From contig NC_133157.1 in the NCBI RefSeq assembly GCF_040802235.1, forward strand, positions 24,755,501 through 24,819,500: a stretch of 64,000 nt of DNA, in the 5' to 3' direction. How positions within the stretch are numbered: the first letter of the stretch is position 1; every line of letters begins with the position of its first letter. This stretch comes from Manis javanica (taxonomy: Eukaryota; Chordata; Mammalia; Pholidota; Manidae). The notes below the pieces were generated by a model. The model was not told where the DNA came from. It saw nothing but the letters and a program-made list of their open reading frames with translations, and did not search any database. Position numbers and translations under genes: made by a program. Shown here in pieces: positions 20,930-34,205 of the stretch.

Positions 20930-21170
20930 AAAAAATACAATACCATAATGTACACTTAAAATTTTTCTAAAAGGGTAGATGTGTGTTTTTATCACAAAAT
21001 AATAAATAAGAGGGCAGAAGGACACTTGGAGGTGATGGGTAGGTTTATGGCATAGATGGTGGTGATGGTCTCACAGATGTAACTTATCTCCAACCTTATT
21101 GAGTTGTATACATTAATTATGTACAGCTTTTTGTCTGTCAAAAAAATTAAAAATATAAAAGGGCATTAGT
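20930..21170 (+). repeat. Old L1 3' end
   Basis: 'gatggtggtgatggtctcac', 'agatgtaacttatctccaac' and 'ttgtatacattaattatgta' plus 'cagctttttgtctgtc', with an A-rich end, follow the classical end of old L1 3'UTRs. It may be the continuation of the 19370-19975 L1, split by the ERV and other DNA. Confidence 0.6.
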
Positions 21171-21544
21171 TTCAGCAGAGAGTGTTCTGTACAATATGTC
21201 CAGACCTAACTTTCAGATTTTACTTCTCTAACTTCGTGCCTCCACTCCTGACAGCTCAGATCCTGACTTATTCCCTAAATTGATTCTTATCCTTTGCTTT
21301 TGTTAGTCCTTTGATTAGAGTCCTCATCTCTTCCAGTAGTCAGATTCTGATTTTAGCCTGTTCTCTGTTTTGTTTCCATGCTAATCACGCAAAGTTTGAT
21401 GACTCATCTGCATTGTTGACAGTGTATGCTCTCCCCCTGCACCCACATTTTTGCTTTGCCTTTCAGAATTTGAGGCACGCTTAGAGCTTGAGGACGCTGT
21501 CTATTCCCCCATTGGCCAGCATGAGTTTTGATTTTCATTTGCTT

Positions 21545-21690
21545 TCCACTCAGCCTGGGGAGACTGAAAAGAATAGGAGGATCTGTTTTATCTTCAAAGA
21601 GCTTACATACTTGTTGGGGATAGAGGAGACAGGAAATAAGACCAGATGATTTGCAAAGACCTCAATGAGTGTTATAAGAACTGTTAGAAT
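21545..21690 (-). repeat. L2 LINE fragment
   Basis: 'tcttcaaagagcttacatac' plus 'ttgttggggatagaggagac' is the reverse-strand L2 pattern that usually reads 'catggagcttacattctagtgggggagac'. Confidence 0.55.
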
Positions 21691-22299
21691 TAAGAGGATT
21701 TGGATTATTTCTTTAAAGAGGTAGAACCTGACTGTCTGGGGTTCTACCTCCTTAACCCCAAGGGAGGACATCTAGCTGGTGCACTGGGGCAGACGTCGAG
21801 GCAAGAATCATGTAGGACTGGCTTTTCCTCCATAGTATTTGTTTCCTTTCTTCGTTTTCTGTTGACGGTCACATCTACAGCTGGGCCCTGGGTGCTACCA
21901 TCATTCATTCCGACACTTTCATATATGTGGTTCTGCTTAGCTGCCCATGGTACACAGGGAGCTTACGGTTCATTTACTTTTATTTTTATGTTTTGGCCAT
22001 ATATTTAGACATTTTAGATATTCCACTCGGGCTAATACTCACTTATTCTGAGAGTTGAGTTTAAGTCTGTGGCTGACTGTGCCCACATCTTCCACACAGA
22101 AAAATTACCTGTTGTTTTCTTCCTGGGAGATTCTGAGATCTTAATTACTTAAAATACTTCCATTGAGCTCATATGTTTTCACATATTATTCCTGGGTATT
22201 GACAGGTATCGTGGGTGTATAAACCTTATTTTTCAGATGGAAGATCTGACTTTCTACCATTGAAAATGATGTGCTCAGGGTATGAGCTTTTCTAGGGTT

Positions 22300-22395
22300 C
22301 AGAACTGTTCTTTTTCTTTGTCTCCCCTGTGCCCATTGTTGTTTCTGGAACATATCAGGTTCTCAGTAAATGTTTTCTTGGTGAATATTTAAAGA
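22300..22395 (+). repeat. L2 LINE 3' end
   Basis: 'ctcccctgtgcccattgttg' then 'tctcagtaaatgttttcttg' plus 'gtgaat' correspond to the L2 terminal 'gcctggcacatagtaggtgctcaataaatgtttgttgaat'. Confidence 0.55.
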
Positions 22396-22519
22396 CTGTC
22401 TCAGAAAAAACAACAACAATAATGCAGGGTGTGAGCAGAGCTCAGCTAAGCTGAGTGTGCAGAACTTCATCCTTCCACAGTGGTTTCAAGTTCTTCTCCT
22501 TGTTTGAAAGTGTAAGATG

Positions 22520-22765
22520 TTAAAGATTATTTCCTCTCTGAAGTTTTGCATGACATTTACCCCTGGCTATTATGCACTTATTCATTGAGATTTTGTAGCA
22601 CTTTTATCCTTGACAGCACCAAACACATTGTATTTTGTGGCCTCTTTATACGTCTGTCCCTTCCTGTAGCTGTTGAAGTTTTTCATGGAATCATTTATGT
22701 TTCATTTTTATAAATCCAGTACTTGGCATAGTACCTGGCACATGGTGGACAGTAAATGATCATGT
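22520..22765 (+). repeat. L2 LINE 3' end
   Basis: 'tgtagcacttttatccttga' ... 'acttggcatagtacctggca' plus 'catggtggacagtaaatgat' is the L2 3'-terminal pattern. Confidence 0.7.
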
Positions 22766-22849
22766 GCCAAGATAGATGCCTTTGGTGCTCCACACTGGTC
22801 CCCCTGGATGTCATCCCCTAGCCCTGTGTGTCTGTTCTTAAAAGTTCTT

Positions 22850-23210
22850 GAGAGGACTACCCTTGGGGCATAGGAAACTCTTTGCCCAGACCTACCAAGA
22901 GCCAAAGTGCTTGGTAGGTTTATATTCCTCAGGGGTGTCCTGGAGCTCATGGTTTACTGCTTCAAAATATGAAATTCCAGCTCCCTTGCCTCAAAGTGGA
23001 CCTGACTCTATAGCATCATGTACCCTCCAGGGCTCCACACAGGTTCAGACTGAGACTAGAGTTTCACCTGAGCTTGCACCATCCTTGGCTTCTTCCCCTT
23101 TGCTCTCCTGATTTCCCCACACTTATCAATCTCTCCTGAGAACACCTCTTCAATAAATCTCCCTTGCAAAAATCCTCATGTCAGATTTTGCCTCCAAACT
23201 AAGACCTATG
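22850..23210 (+). repeat. LTR-like repeat (ERVL/MaLR type), tentative
   Basis: A 'cttcaataaatctcccttgc' poly(A)-signal block, followed by 'aatcctcatgtcagattttg' and 'caaactaagacct', resembles the 3' part of old mammalian LTRs. The upstream C-rich body is compatible. Family and borders are uncertain. Confidence 0.4.
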
Positions 23211-23269
23211 TTGATTCTGAATGTTGGAATTATACATGCAAGTTTCTTTGCAATTTACACTGACATAAT

Positions 23270-25060
23270 AAAAGTGTTTCAACACCCAGGTAACTTTGAG
23301 AAATATTAGAGACAGAGCTCCTGTAATGATTTTCCAATCTCATTTTTAGGATGTAAAATACCTTTTATGGGGGAGACATATCCATTGATAAATATATTGA
23401 TAGAGAGGACTGGCTTTCTTCCTATCAAAAAGAAGTGTGCTTCCAAGAAAAACACCAGGAAGCTAGCAATGGTGTTAAAACAGGACGACTCACGTATTAG
23501 AGCTGAAGAGATGGGACCCCCTAATGTATGAGTCACAGAGAAAACACAGCTGGAATGAAGCAAGACATTCCAACACATTCAGGAATGTCACTAATTCATT
23601 TCTGAATACTTGGGAAAATGTAGTCAACTGTGCAACACATACCTCTCTGTTTGCTATTTCCCACTGCACCTCTTACTTTCTCCATTTCTACAGCTCTCCA
23701 AATCTGTTTCTCTCACTGTCTCAAATAGCTGGTCAAATTTTCTTCCATCTTCTGGTGACTGTAGCTGCGGTAGGACCCAAGGTGCCCAAGGTGCCTATGG
23801 AAAGAGCAATGGCTGAAAAATAGGGCTTTCTTCATGGCTTTGTATATTTTCCAAGAAGAATAGATTCCTGGCATTTTAAAGGGATCATAAATATACCATT
23901 AATGAACCTGGAAGCCATCATTTTAGCATCCAGCTTAGAGTCAGGAGTTGAAACTGTTCTGAGAGGAGGAGAATGCACGAAAATAAAATTACCCAAGTCC
24001 AAATATCTCTACACTGCATAGGCGTAGGTGAATGACACTTGGGTAAACATGTGCATCAATATCTTTTAAGTGCAAACTGTCCCTTCTGAAACCCTTGGGC
24101 TGGTGATAACTTGACATACAGAAGACATAGCTCTACGTAGGCTATTTAACCAAGGAAAGATGATTGTCAGTTTTCTTCAGTGTTCTTTTGCTAATAGTCT
24201 ATAAACATGGATGCCTGATTAGGTGCAGCTCCTTTTCTTCATTTGAAATCACCATTCAATTATTCTCCCCACATACTATAGAATGGCCACAGACCTCACT
24301 GAGCAGAAGCCAGCCGTCTCTCCCTTGAGCTTTCCTCTCCCTTGCTGCCTGTCCTTTGAGTGTGTAATCAGTTCTGATCTCCTGCTGAGTACCATCAGGG
24401 AAATGGCAGCTCTCGCTGAGAGACAGCAGAGCCGTTCACAGTCATGGAGCTATTGAAACATTGGCAGATATGACAGACATTTCCAAAGCTGTGTGAAGCA
24501 TTAATTTTAATGTATGCTGTGTGTCCTTACTTAGTAAATATTTATTTGACTGTGAACGATAGGAGAGGTAAGCACTGCTTTCCCTCAAATACAGTTCCTG
24601 TATGAGCTCCAGCCCCCTTCTCTTGAGGGAGCTCAGGGCTCAGTTGTGGAATTTTGAAATAGAGCACAGAAAAAAAAAGAGGTGAGGCAAGATCTCTATT
24701 CTAGACTCAAACGTTAAGAGCCTTCTGTGTTTTGTCCAAACTGTTTCCTTTGGTCACATGGACATAGTGTAACCATGTTGGTTCAGTAACCAATAAGAAT
24801 CTTGCTTAGCTAGAAAACAATTTCTAGGAGGACTGGATTGCCAATGAGATCTTATCTGGAGACATGTAGACTTATCTGACACTATCTCTCACTCCATTTT
24901 TCCCTAATATGGTCTTGTAAGTTAACCTCTATAGTCATTGGCTGTCCAATCTACTCAGAGGAGCTTTCTGGGGCCACCATCTCACCAGATGTATAGAAAA
25001 CATTTTGTTCTTTAAACTAAGGGGATGGAGAAGTTGGAAGGCAGTAGATTGGATCACAAC
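23270..25060. other. Noncoding, mostly unique
   Basis: I see no gene and no clear repeat. 24240-24560 has a mixed-composition, repeat-free character that could be constrained noncoding DNA (see findings). Confidence 0.45.
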
Positions 25061-25065
25061 AATAA

Positions 25066-25280
25066 TCACTGAACACCTGAACACCTGCAAAGGAGTCATT
25101 ATTTTCACATGTACCATCTCAGATAATCCTAATAATTTCTATACAGGCCTTTCACAGAGGAGAACACTGAGACATAAAGAAGAAAGAATACTTTTCCTAA
25201 TGTTACATAATGGCAGAACTGGGATTTATGCTTGGGACTTTCAAATCTAAGGTTTGGTGCTTTGTCTACTACATTGCAAC
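25066..25280 (-). repeat. MIR SINE
   Basis: Reverse-strand MIR from 'atgtaccatctcagataatc' through 'cacagaggagaacactgaga' and 'cagaactgggatttatgctt'; the landmarks are collinear. Confidence 0.7.
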
Positions 25281-26489
25281 AGAGAGTATTGTATACCTAC
25301 AAGTATTTTGTAAACCTTAAATCTTTATGGAAATGTTAGTTACTGCTATAGTGGATGACTAGAAAAATGTGCTTGCTAATTTTGTCTGGCTGTTCAGCCA
25401 TCCAGGGCTTTTCTAATGAGGCAATGAACCCAAAAGGGGTGAAGGGATGAGCTGCCAAGCCTTTTACATCAACTTTGTGTGCACTAATTAAACATCATGC
25501 TTGGATAAATGGCCCAGGATGACAAAGTCCATAGCTTCTCACAGATGGTTCCAAGAAGTTGCATGGCTGGCTGGAGAGGATTTGGTCATGAATAAGATGC
25601 AACCTCAAACCTCCTTCACTGGTTCTGTGTGACCAGGTACAATTAATCTTTCTTTGTATCAGTAGCAAGCTGTGGAGTGAATGTCAGGTGAGCTCCAGAA
25701 ATCAATTTCCCATTGGTTAGAGTCTGCTAAATATGTGCCTATTTCATTATAATATATGAATTAAATATACTGGACTATGAAATTGAGCTCAAAAATATTA
25801 ATTAATTGTGTTTTTTCCTTTGAACCTATGAAACCTCTCTTAAATACCCTTTGAGTTTTACAAGATGGATTATTTGCTAAATTTGCTCTCTGGCATTCTT
25901 CATATTCAGTGGAACTTCTTTGGAATTTTCTCCTGGAAAATTTTTACACTGGAGAGGGAAATGTACATAGACAAATTCCCCTAAGGAACAGAAATAGGTT
26001 TGCACCTTCATTTGAAATCACCATTTCAATTCTGTGTGCATTGGTTATGCATACTATGTTACACATTGTTACACTATGTTACAATATTAAGGCAACTCTA
26101 GTTTAGGGTTTTAGAGGAAGCTAGTTCTCTACACAAAACTTCAGTAAATCTCAGGGATGCTCTACCTTATCTGTCTCAAGTTCTGTAAGTGTAGAAAAAC
26201 CCCTTTTTTTCTCACTTCAGGGTTTATGTGGCCAGCTGATTATACCTTTTAAATGTTGTAAAGGTCTGTTTTTTTGTGGAGTACCTGAAAAATTGCAATC
26301 AGAAGAGCAACTACTTTTTAAAGGCTTGAATTTTCTAGTGACCAAAAGAGGAATGTATTTGCTACATTCTCCATCTAATGTGGCTCAAGATCTGTGACCT
26401 CAATAGTTCCAGCCCACTAAGTCATTAGAGCAAAGACTCAACATCTAGTATAAGCAGACCATAATCTTATCTAGAGACAGTATTAATAT

Positions 26490-26705
26490 TTGGGGTAAGT
26501 CTTTATTTACTTGTTACCAAGCTGAGTGTTTTCACATCTATAATCCTGTTAGTGTGCAAAAAAATACCTGTAAGGGTGGTAATGTTTTTAGTGTTCTACC
26601 AATAGAGACATGGATCCCCTAGAAAATGTAATTGATTTGCTCAGCATAGGAGCTGAGATGTGAACCCAAGGTTTTTAAATTTCAATTCTATGTTCTTTCA
26701 CTGGT
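26490..26705 (-). repeat. MIR SINE
   Basis: 'ttcacatctataatcctgtt' ... 'aattgatttgctcagcatag' ... 'gagctgagatgtgaacccaa' is the diverged reverse-strand MIR order. Confidence 0.6.
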
Positions 26706-27610
26706 AATTGGGATAACTGCCTCCTATTGTTAACCACACATGGTATGTTGAACAATGAGGAAATGGCAAGCCATTCTGGTTAATCTTGCCCATCAGTCAG
26801 CTTGAGGGAATCTTTGGTAGTCCGAATGCTCTTTTTTACCCAATATTTATCTTGAAGATGATGAAGCATTATGGATCTTGAATAATAATCCTGCCTATAA
26901 ATTCTTCACACTCAACTGAGGTAAATGATGAACTATTTTTAAAAATGATAATAGTGTTTGGTCATTCATTTGCTTCAAACAACTGGCCTAGGGGCTGATG
27001 TTTAAGGTGAAGCTACTCTTTTGCAGACATCTTTGGTGCTCAAAATTTCTTGTCATAGAAGGGTCATAGAAAATTATTATGAATCTGGAACACAACAAAG
27101 AGCTTAGATTTGTCTTTAGAGAAGAATCCCACTCTAAAGAGGTGAAAGAAAGAGAAATGATAAAGGTGAAGAAGGCCTTTGAACTTTGATTTCTATAATA
27201 AAAAGATGGGCTTCTTGGTCAATGTGTATGTGGTTTATTTTCTGAAGATGAGTTTATTCTTGTCTTTTAAAAATGAGTGATTTAATTCTCCAATATTTTG
27301 TGGCTAAGCAAAGTTGAGGCAAATTATTTGTAGTAAGAGGCTGTAGTTTCTAGCCATTATCAAGAGGTAACAAAGCCCCAAAGTCTAAGAAGCATGTTTC
27401 TTTTGACTAATTCAATGCCATAAGACACTTCCTATGCATTAGAAAGGGAGGTGAGTTAACCATGGTCACATTTTGTGGAATAAAAATGTGGCAAAAGTCA
27501 AACAGCTCTAGGATGGCATGAAGACCTTATTTTTGGAGACCATGTGACATGTATTATACTTGGCTTCATTTTAGAAAAGTGAATACCAGGCAAAGTAATG
27601 CAATAGACTA
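26706..27610. other. Noncoding, no recognised feature
   Basis: AT-rich apparently unique sequence with no gene or clear repeat seen. Confidence 0.45.
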
Positions 27611-27614
27611 AGAA

Positions 27615-28385
27615 GATAGCATGTTGAACTCCTCTTTCTGGAATCACTCCCAGAGCTTTCACTGCTTACTATTCTCTGATGATTCCCAAATTTATATCTT
27701 TAGCTCAGAGCTTTGCAATGAACTCCAGACCCAATTTTCAACTGCCCGTTCAACAGTTCCACTAACGTGTCTTGCAAACGCATATTACTTACCTGACCAA
27801 CAAAATCTAGCACTTCTGTATTTTTGTCTTTCTAGACTTATTCTAGTCAAGCCATTCTAGACTCTTCCTTTTGTTCCTTACCTTTGATCAGTTACATGCC
27901 ATGTTAATCCTACCTTAAAAGGCATCCTCAGAAGGATGTCTCAAATCTAATTTTTCTATTTCGTTTACCACTTATTACCACCACCCTGGATTTTATTGCC
28001 AGGATTATTGTGAACGTTTCCCTCTGATATCCCTGCCTCCAATTCTCCTCTCTCCAGTCTCTCACATACTCTGCTGCCAGAATTTTCTCCCTAAAAGAAT
28101 GTCATAATGTTGCCTTCCTGCCTAAAGACCTACATTGTCTCCTCCTTGCCAGCAGGATAAAGTTCAGACTCGTTTGTATGGTTTACAAGGTCTTTCACAG
28201 TCTCCACCTAGTTTATCTTTCCAGTCTCATCACTTGTTGCCCCCTTCAACCACATGCTTTACACAATGACCAGACAGAACTGTCTTGTTCCCTTAATATA
28301 CGGTATGCTTTCTTAATTCTATTTGTTTGCATAAACTTTTTCCTTGGCTTAGAATCCCCTCTACTTTTCTCAGAGCTCCTAGTCA
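27615..28385 (+). mobile_element. L2 LINE, 3' region (about 770 bp)
   Basis: Long collinear L2 match: 'attctctgatgattcccaaa', 'tgaactccagacccaatttt', 'accaccaccctggattttat', 'cagaattttctccctaaaag', 'aaggtctttcacagtctcca' and 'ttggcttagaatcccctct'. The coding part is heavily broken. It is one of the longest L2 pieces here. Confidence 0.75.
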
Positions 28386-28394
28386 TCTTTAAAA

Positions 28395-28620
28395 ACAGCA
28401 TATTGACTGACAACAGGTGTATTTATTGACCATTTATTCTATGCTAAGTACTTGGAATGTATCATCTCAATTAATTAAAAATAATCCCAAGATATGGGTG
28501 TTATTCATGTTTCAAAGAGGAGGTAATTACGATTTAGAGAGCTTGGGTGATTGCCAAATTTACACAGGGTATCCATGCTAAGGGACTCCAGCACCCACAT
28601 TCTTATTTCTATAGAACAGT
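28395..28620 (-). repeat. MIR SINE
   Basis: 'atttattctatgctaagtac' then 'gttattcatgtttcaaagag' plus 'gaggtaatta', then 'gggtatccatgctaaggga', is the reverse-strand MIR layout. Confidence 0.6.
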
Positions 28621-28929
28621 GCTTGAAAAAGTAAATGAATGAGTTATGAAGGAATGAACAAAGAGTACTAGGAAGATGGCAATCTTAGCTTTTGGGGAAA
28701 CCATGCCATGAATTATATATTCTTTACCTTTAGAGTGGGAGCTACCAGACCCTTTTTAGCACTGAGAATAATAAATTCATCATCAACAACCTCTTCTCCG
28801 AAGCTTCTGTGATTACCACCATAACCCATCCAGGCAGTTAATAAGACCTCCCACTGCATTCCCATAAATTCATGCCTATCACTCTGTTGGTGGATGGAAT
28901 TTTCAACAGTGACTCAACTGTCTGTCTCT

Positions 28930-29075
28930 CCCTTCCCAGACAATGAGATCCTAGAGAATCAAGAGATTCTAGATCATGGATATGTTTTGATCCTCTATAA
29001 ACTGCTATAGTACCCAACATATTTTTGTACGGAGAAGGCATATGGTGTATCTCTGGAATAATGAGTGAATGAGTA
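28930..29075 (+). repeat. L2 LINE 3' end
   Basis: 'cagacaatgagatcctagag' ... 'ctatagtacccaacatattt' ... 'gaataatgagtgaatgagt' is the terminal L2 pattern. Confidence 0.5.
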
Positions 29076-29079
29076 CTCC

Positions 29080-31420
29080 AAGAAGGCTTACCACCCATGC
29101 TTTAGTCTAGGGATAGCTATATCATAGCTACTGTGAAATTTCTGCTCATATTTCCACTCAGTGAGTTTATATCTCAGAGTGAATGTAAATTGGAAGCTAT
29201 GATTCTGGTGTCCTTAGGTCTCTCCAAGTGGCCAAGTGTCTCTTCTAATGGGAGCATCTTGCTGTGCTCATTCTAGGTCAAGAGTTTAAGACACAGATTA
29301 TGTTTCTTAATACAATATGACTCCTAAACACATGCTGATGATTTTCTCTGGTGTGCAACTGAAAAACTGGTAATCCATTCTAATCCTAGAGGAAAAACTG
29401 CTTCTTTTAGAATTGTTGAAGGGTTATATTATATGAAACTTTATGGATGATTTAAGAGATTTTTCCAGAGTATTTTTTTTTTTTTTTACTCTATTGAATT
29501 TTTACCTGAAACCAACACTGGAAACTAGTCTTTAAATAAGATGTGACTCTACTCCTATTGGGTGTTGGGTAGAGTATTGATGTTAAAGCTTAAGAAGATG
29601 ATATTGAAGTTTCAACTTGACTTCTAGATTTTTCCCTCTGATTTATGATTTGTCAAAATGATATAATGCAACCAAAAGTCTTTACATGAGTTTATCTTCC
29701 CTTATGTGATTGGTATGCTATCTTTGCTGCATAGACTGATGCTAACTGCCTAGGCCACTCTGAAACTGCTGAGCCAAATACTAGCAATCAGGCAGGGCTG
29801 GCAATAGTATGGGAGTGTGTATAGGGTACATAAGCAAGCAAAGCCCATACTGGGAAGAAGAGCAAAAATGTGGGTGAGAGTTGGGAACAGTGGTCAGAGT
29901 TTCAGTCATCAGGATAGCAACAGAGAGATTCTAGATTTCACAAGTGAAAATCATAATCTGGGGGTTGGCAATGCGATGAGAGAGGTACACATTGATAGGA
30001 GCATATCAGCATATTAAGTGTATGAGCTTTTGTGAAGGCCCAGTCAGTTCACAGTGGCTTCCTTAGAAAATAGTTACATGACGTAACTACAGATGAGTCC
30101 CCTTGAGGCCTGCCCCTGCCGGGAGACACACAAAGCATTCCCATGGGAGCACCTGCGGGCACATCCCCACCCAAACCGGGATAATTTTGACTCCAGGAAA
30201 CTGGAAAATAATGTGGATCCTTACTTTCTTTTCCTGAAGGACCTTTCCAGGGGTTTTATACAGTATAACATTCAGCAAAGTATATTAAATACATTATACA
30301 TATTAAAATTCTTCTTCATTCATCTCTCTGTCCAAAGATATGAAAAAAATTTCCCCTCTTTTTGTTTCCAACCTATGGAAACAAAAACAAAAAGATTCTC
30401 TCCCAATCTCTGACCCTGTCCCCACATTTCTTGCCCCTCCATCTTCCTTTTCTCAGTTGAGATAATGCCCTTCTTTTCCTATTCTGGAAATATCCCTTTT
30501 ATTCTTCAGCCCAGAGAAGGAGTCTGGTGAATTAAGTTCTCTTATCTTCTTGCAGATATCTATATCCCTTTTAAGGTATATTTCTTTAAAGCTATCCCAA
30601 GACTAGAAGATTTTATGGGAAAAAGAATTTCTAACAGAAGGCATGTAACTTGAAATGACCTTTCGCAAATGATGGTTGCTTCATCAAAGATCAACTGTTA
30701 ACCAACTTGGACGAGGCTAGGCTTTGCAAAGTCCCACTACCAGCAAGAACATCCAGAACCAGATTGTCCAAAAACTCTATAAATGGCACTGCTTAAGAGT
30801 TTGTGGTTGCAATTGCATTCTTTACAATGCCCAATTAGTAGGCAATAGTGAAATGGAGGATGTGGTTAAAAACACAGTGCTGACTTGAGTATACTGATTA
30901 TCTGTTCAAAGTCTTCCATTTTTTCCTTGGAGCCAAAGATTATTCCCAGCATGAGAATGAACTGGTATATTGGCTAAATTCAGAATGAATGACACAGGCT
31001 CAATCAGGTTTTCAGAGGATACTTTGGGAGATATTCTGTCAACTTGGTGAAATTGGGATATTTGAATAATAATATTACAAGTGGGAGATACATACATTTA
31101 GGAAAATAATTTGACTACTAGCAAATTAACTACTAACATCTATTAAGAGTTTTAAAAATGACCATTAATTCCATTTCTGAGTGTTTATCTAATGAGATGA
31201 GTCTGAATACTAAAAAAATAAAAACTTTATGTATAAAGATGCCATCACCATGTTTTTATAATAGAGACCAGTTAGTAGAAGGTGGAAGGACTCTTCTTTT
31301 GAGAAAAATATACAAATCATGATAACCATGTTCAAAATAGATAATTAGGCAGTCATTAATTAGCCTGGTGCTGGTTATGCCCATGTTATAATGTTTAATG
31401 AAAGCTGCACATTGAAAAGT
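29080..31420. other. Noncoding, no recognised gene
   Basis: Mostly unique. There is a T-run at 29470-29488. Near 31140-31270 a stretch ('accattaattccatttctga') resembles the old LINE-like element at 60705. No coding signal. Confidence 0.45.
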
Positions 31421-31424
31421 GAGA

Positions 31425-31535
31425 TCTAAAGTCATATATACTTTTGCAATATATACAAATATTGAATCATTATGTTGTATGCCTGGAACTACTATAACAT
31501 ATGTCAATTATATTTCATTAAAATTTTTTTAAATA
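31425..31535 (+). repeat. L1 3'-terminal fragment
   Basis: 'attgaatcattatgttgtat' plus 'gcctggaactactataacat' and 'atgtcaattatatttcatta' is a recognisable L1 3' end, with a trailing T/A-rich run. Confidence 0.7.
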
Positions 31536-32104
31536 GTTATATATACAGTAAAATGACTTAAAGATATATAAAACCATTTATACATAGTAAAAAGAACAAC
31601 AAAAAAATTCCCCAAACTGTTAGTTGTAGTTAACCTGGGATGCTAGAACTATGGATTCCCCCCCATTCCCTTTCTACTTTTTCGTATGTAATGTTTTTAT
31701 CTCTGAAGACTATGTACTTCTTTAATAATAATTGTAACAAAGGTTAGTAAAAATATTTTTAGGTACAATTCCAAATGGAACCAAGACCTTGGGCATGGAA
31801 GCCTATAGCTATAAACTAAATTTTCTTTATATATTTTGGTTTCACTCTTCTAATGACACCTCACAATGCAATTTCCAGCATCGTCAGCTGTGAGATGGTT
31901 GTAATCTCAAGGAATGCATGGGGTCTTAACAACCATGGCAACAGACTTTGTAAAAAGTTAAACAGAATGTGTCTGATTAAGCATCTACCACAACTCAGTT
32001 CAATTTGAATCTTACTCTCCTGGTTGATGGTGGAGTTCAATTGCTAATTCCAGGCAGGTATGCTGTGGTACTATTGCAAGAAAAATGCCATTTACTCCCT
32101 GTGT

Positions 32105-32440
32105 GGAGGTCTGTAGCTGTCACTTATTTTCTTGAACCTTAGTTTTTCTCTTCTTAAAACTGTGATAGGAAAACCTACATCAGAGAGCTGTTGACTAGAA
32201 CCAATGAGGCAATTCATACATCAAAAAGCACCACGTGAACACTGGGGAAGTAGTTCAGTCTGTAGGGAAATGTACCTGGCTTGCTGTTGAGCAAAACTGC
32301 TTTTCCTGGCTCAGCCAGTTACTATGTCCTAGGCCTTAAAAGGATGACCCAGCACATCCCATCCTTATCAGATAATGGCACTCATCTTACAAAGTTCTGA
32401 GGGTTTGAATTAATATTTGTTAAAAAATGACTAATATGAA
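32105..32440 (+). repeat. One or two MIR-like SINE remnants
   Basis: 'tttcttgaaccttagttttt' at 32130, and 'cagccagttactatgtccta' plus 'tcatcttacaaagttctgag' at 32310-32405, are sense MIR core patterns, probably two copies. Confidence 0.45.
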
Positions 32441-32449
32441 GCCATATAA

Positions 32450-33900
32450 TTATTAATCACTATTTAAAGTATTTATCAAAAGCAACTTGACCTATTTATT
32501 TGCTGACTATGCTCCAATCCTTGGGATTCACCGTATCTGAATAACCAAGAACTCCTGATGACAGGTTATGGGCACAGCTAACAATGTTCCTGGATTCCAG
32601 TCTAATGGATTCTGAAAAGCATGCTTGGTTAACATTATCCTTCTTTTTGGAGAACTTGGACTTCCCATTGCTAAATTTGTGAGTAGAGTTTTAGTGTGAG
32701 TTTCCACAGCTTGGATGGTTTGCTATATCTGAAACTAACTGTAGAAATTATGGTACAGGTACTTTTCTGTTAAGATAGTTATTTAAAGATTTTTCTCTAT
32801 GCTTTGTAGAAAGTACTTCTTGTGGGAGCTATGTCCTTGATTTCTGAGATACTTAATCATGTAGTTTTGTTCATGACACAGAGATATTTCCTGGGCCATT
32901 AAAAATGGCTACCCTATTCCAATTCAGTGAGAACTTACAGCAATTGGTTCACTGTGGTCTTCTCAAACAGGATAATCTTGAAATACCTATGTTAATAAAT
33001 CCAAAATCCACAGTCTGGGGACAGAAAGGAAACTTCTGTGATGCAAATAGCAATGCCCTCATCAGGATGTTGGTTTTATTTGTAAAATGTCAGTCTCTAA
33101 ACAATGACTAATGGTTAGAAGAGTAGTTATGTTTTAATAATTTGGTCATTTAATTTCATATCCTCTCCTTAGGTAATGCAGAATCTATGAGAATTCTTAC
33201 CACCTGGAAGTTCTCTACTTGGTTTGAATGAAAGCATCCTAACCCATGAGATCTATGAACAAGGATGATTGACAGGGACTCCTTGTCCTAGTTCAGAGTA
33301 ACCACATAATCACAGAATGTGCTCAGTTTCACAATGATGTCAGGATTAATTTGCTTACGGGAGAATCTTAAAATGGACTTGCAAAGCCTCTTATTCAATT
33401 TTCTCCACTATAGTAAGAACTCAGCTTGTTATTAGAAGCAGTGGCATTTGAAGCCATAGGAAGAAGTTCAGACCACGATTCTCAGTTACAGCTGAGAACT
33501 ACACTATGTTTAATAGTACCCCTCCTAAAACATGAATAAAGAAACCCCCAAACAACAATAATACTAGAAAATCTTCAGCATCCTCCTCTAGGACTTCCCC
33601 CCTTATCTAGCATATGCCCGAGCAGTCAATGAATTCTGAATGCCTTAATGGAATCAGAACAGAGATTTTTGTCCAACTGGAAGCAAATGTTCTATTTTGA
33701 AATTCGGATGGAAAGTTACTGTTTTGAGAGTGTATGTGAAGGAAGAATGACATCAATCTTGATGAGCAATGTGGGGCTTCTCATGTTTTCAGGTGGCAGA
33801 GAACACAATAGTCAGGAGCTCATTGAAGAACACTACGAGATAATGATTCATTCCTTTCCATTATACAGATTAGGAACAACTCTACCATTGGAACACTGAT
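32450..33900. other. Noncoding, no recognised feature
   Basis: I see no gene and no clear repeat. Short frames here have no recognisable content. Confidence 0.45.
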
Positions 33901-33904
33901 GACA

Positions 33905-34205
33905 AAATAATAATAATAATAATAATGGCTAACATTTACTGAAAAAAATTGACTAGTGCCTGACTGTGCTCAGTAAGTTCTCAGTAAATGTTAGCTATTA
34001 TTATTATTAGTTGTCATCAATGTTCCTGATAGTAGAGTTTTTCCTGTGAAATGGTGTTGTACAGTATCCCAGTTTTACAGGTGAGGAAATCGAGGTAACA
34101 AAAGGTTAAATAACTTGCCCAAGGAAGAGCACAGAGCTCGTAAGCAGTGAGACAGAGATGAAACCCAGGCAGAATGGCTCCAAAGCCTGAGTTCTATCTC
34201 TATAG
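33905..34205 (-). repeat. MIR SINE with ATT microsatellites
   Basis: 'ataataataatggctaacat' start, then 'cccagttttacaggtgagga', 'aataacttgcccaaggaaga', 'acccaggcagaatggctcca': collinear reverse-strand MIR. A second tail-like segment ('ctcagtaaatgttagctatt' at 33977) in opposite orientation lies inside, suggesting two MIRs or a rearrangement. Confidence 0.75.
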
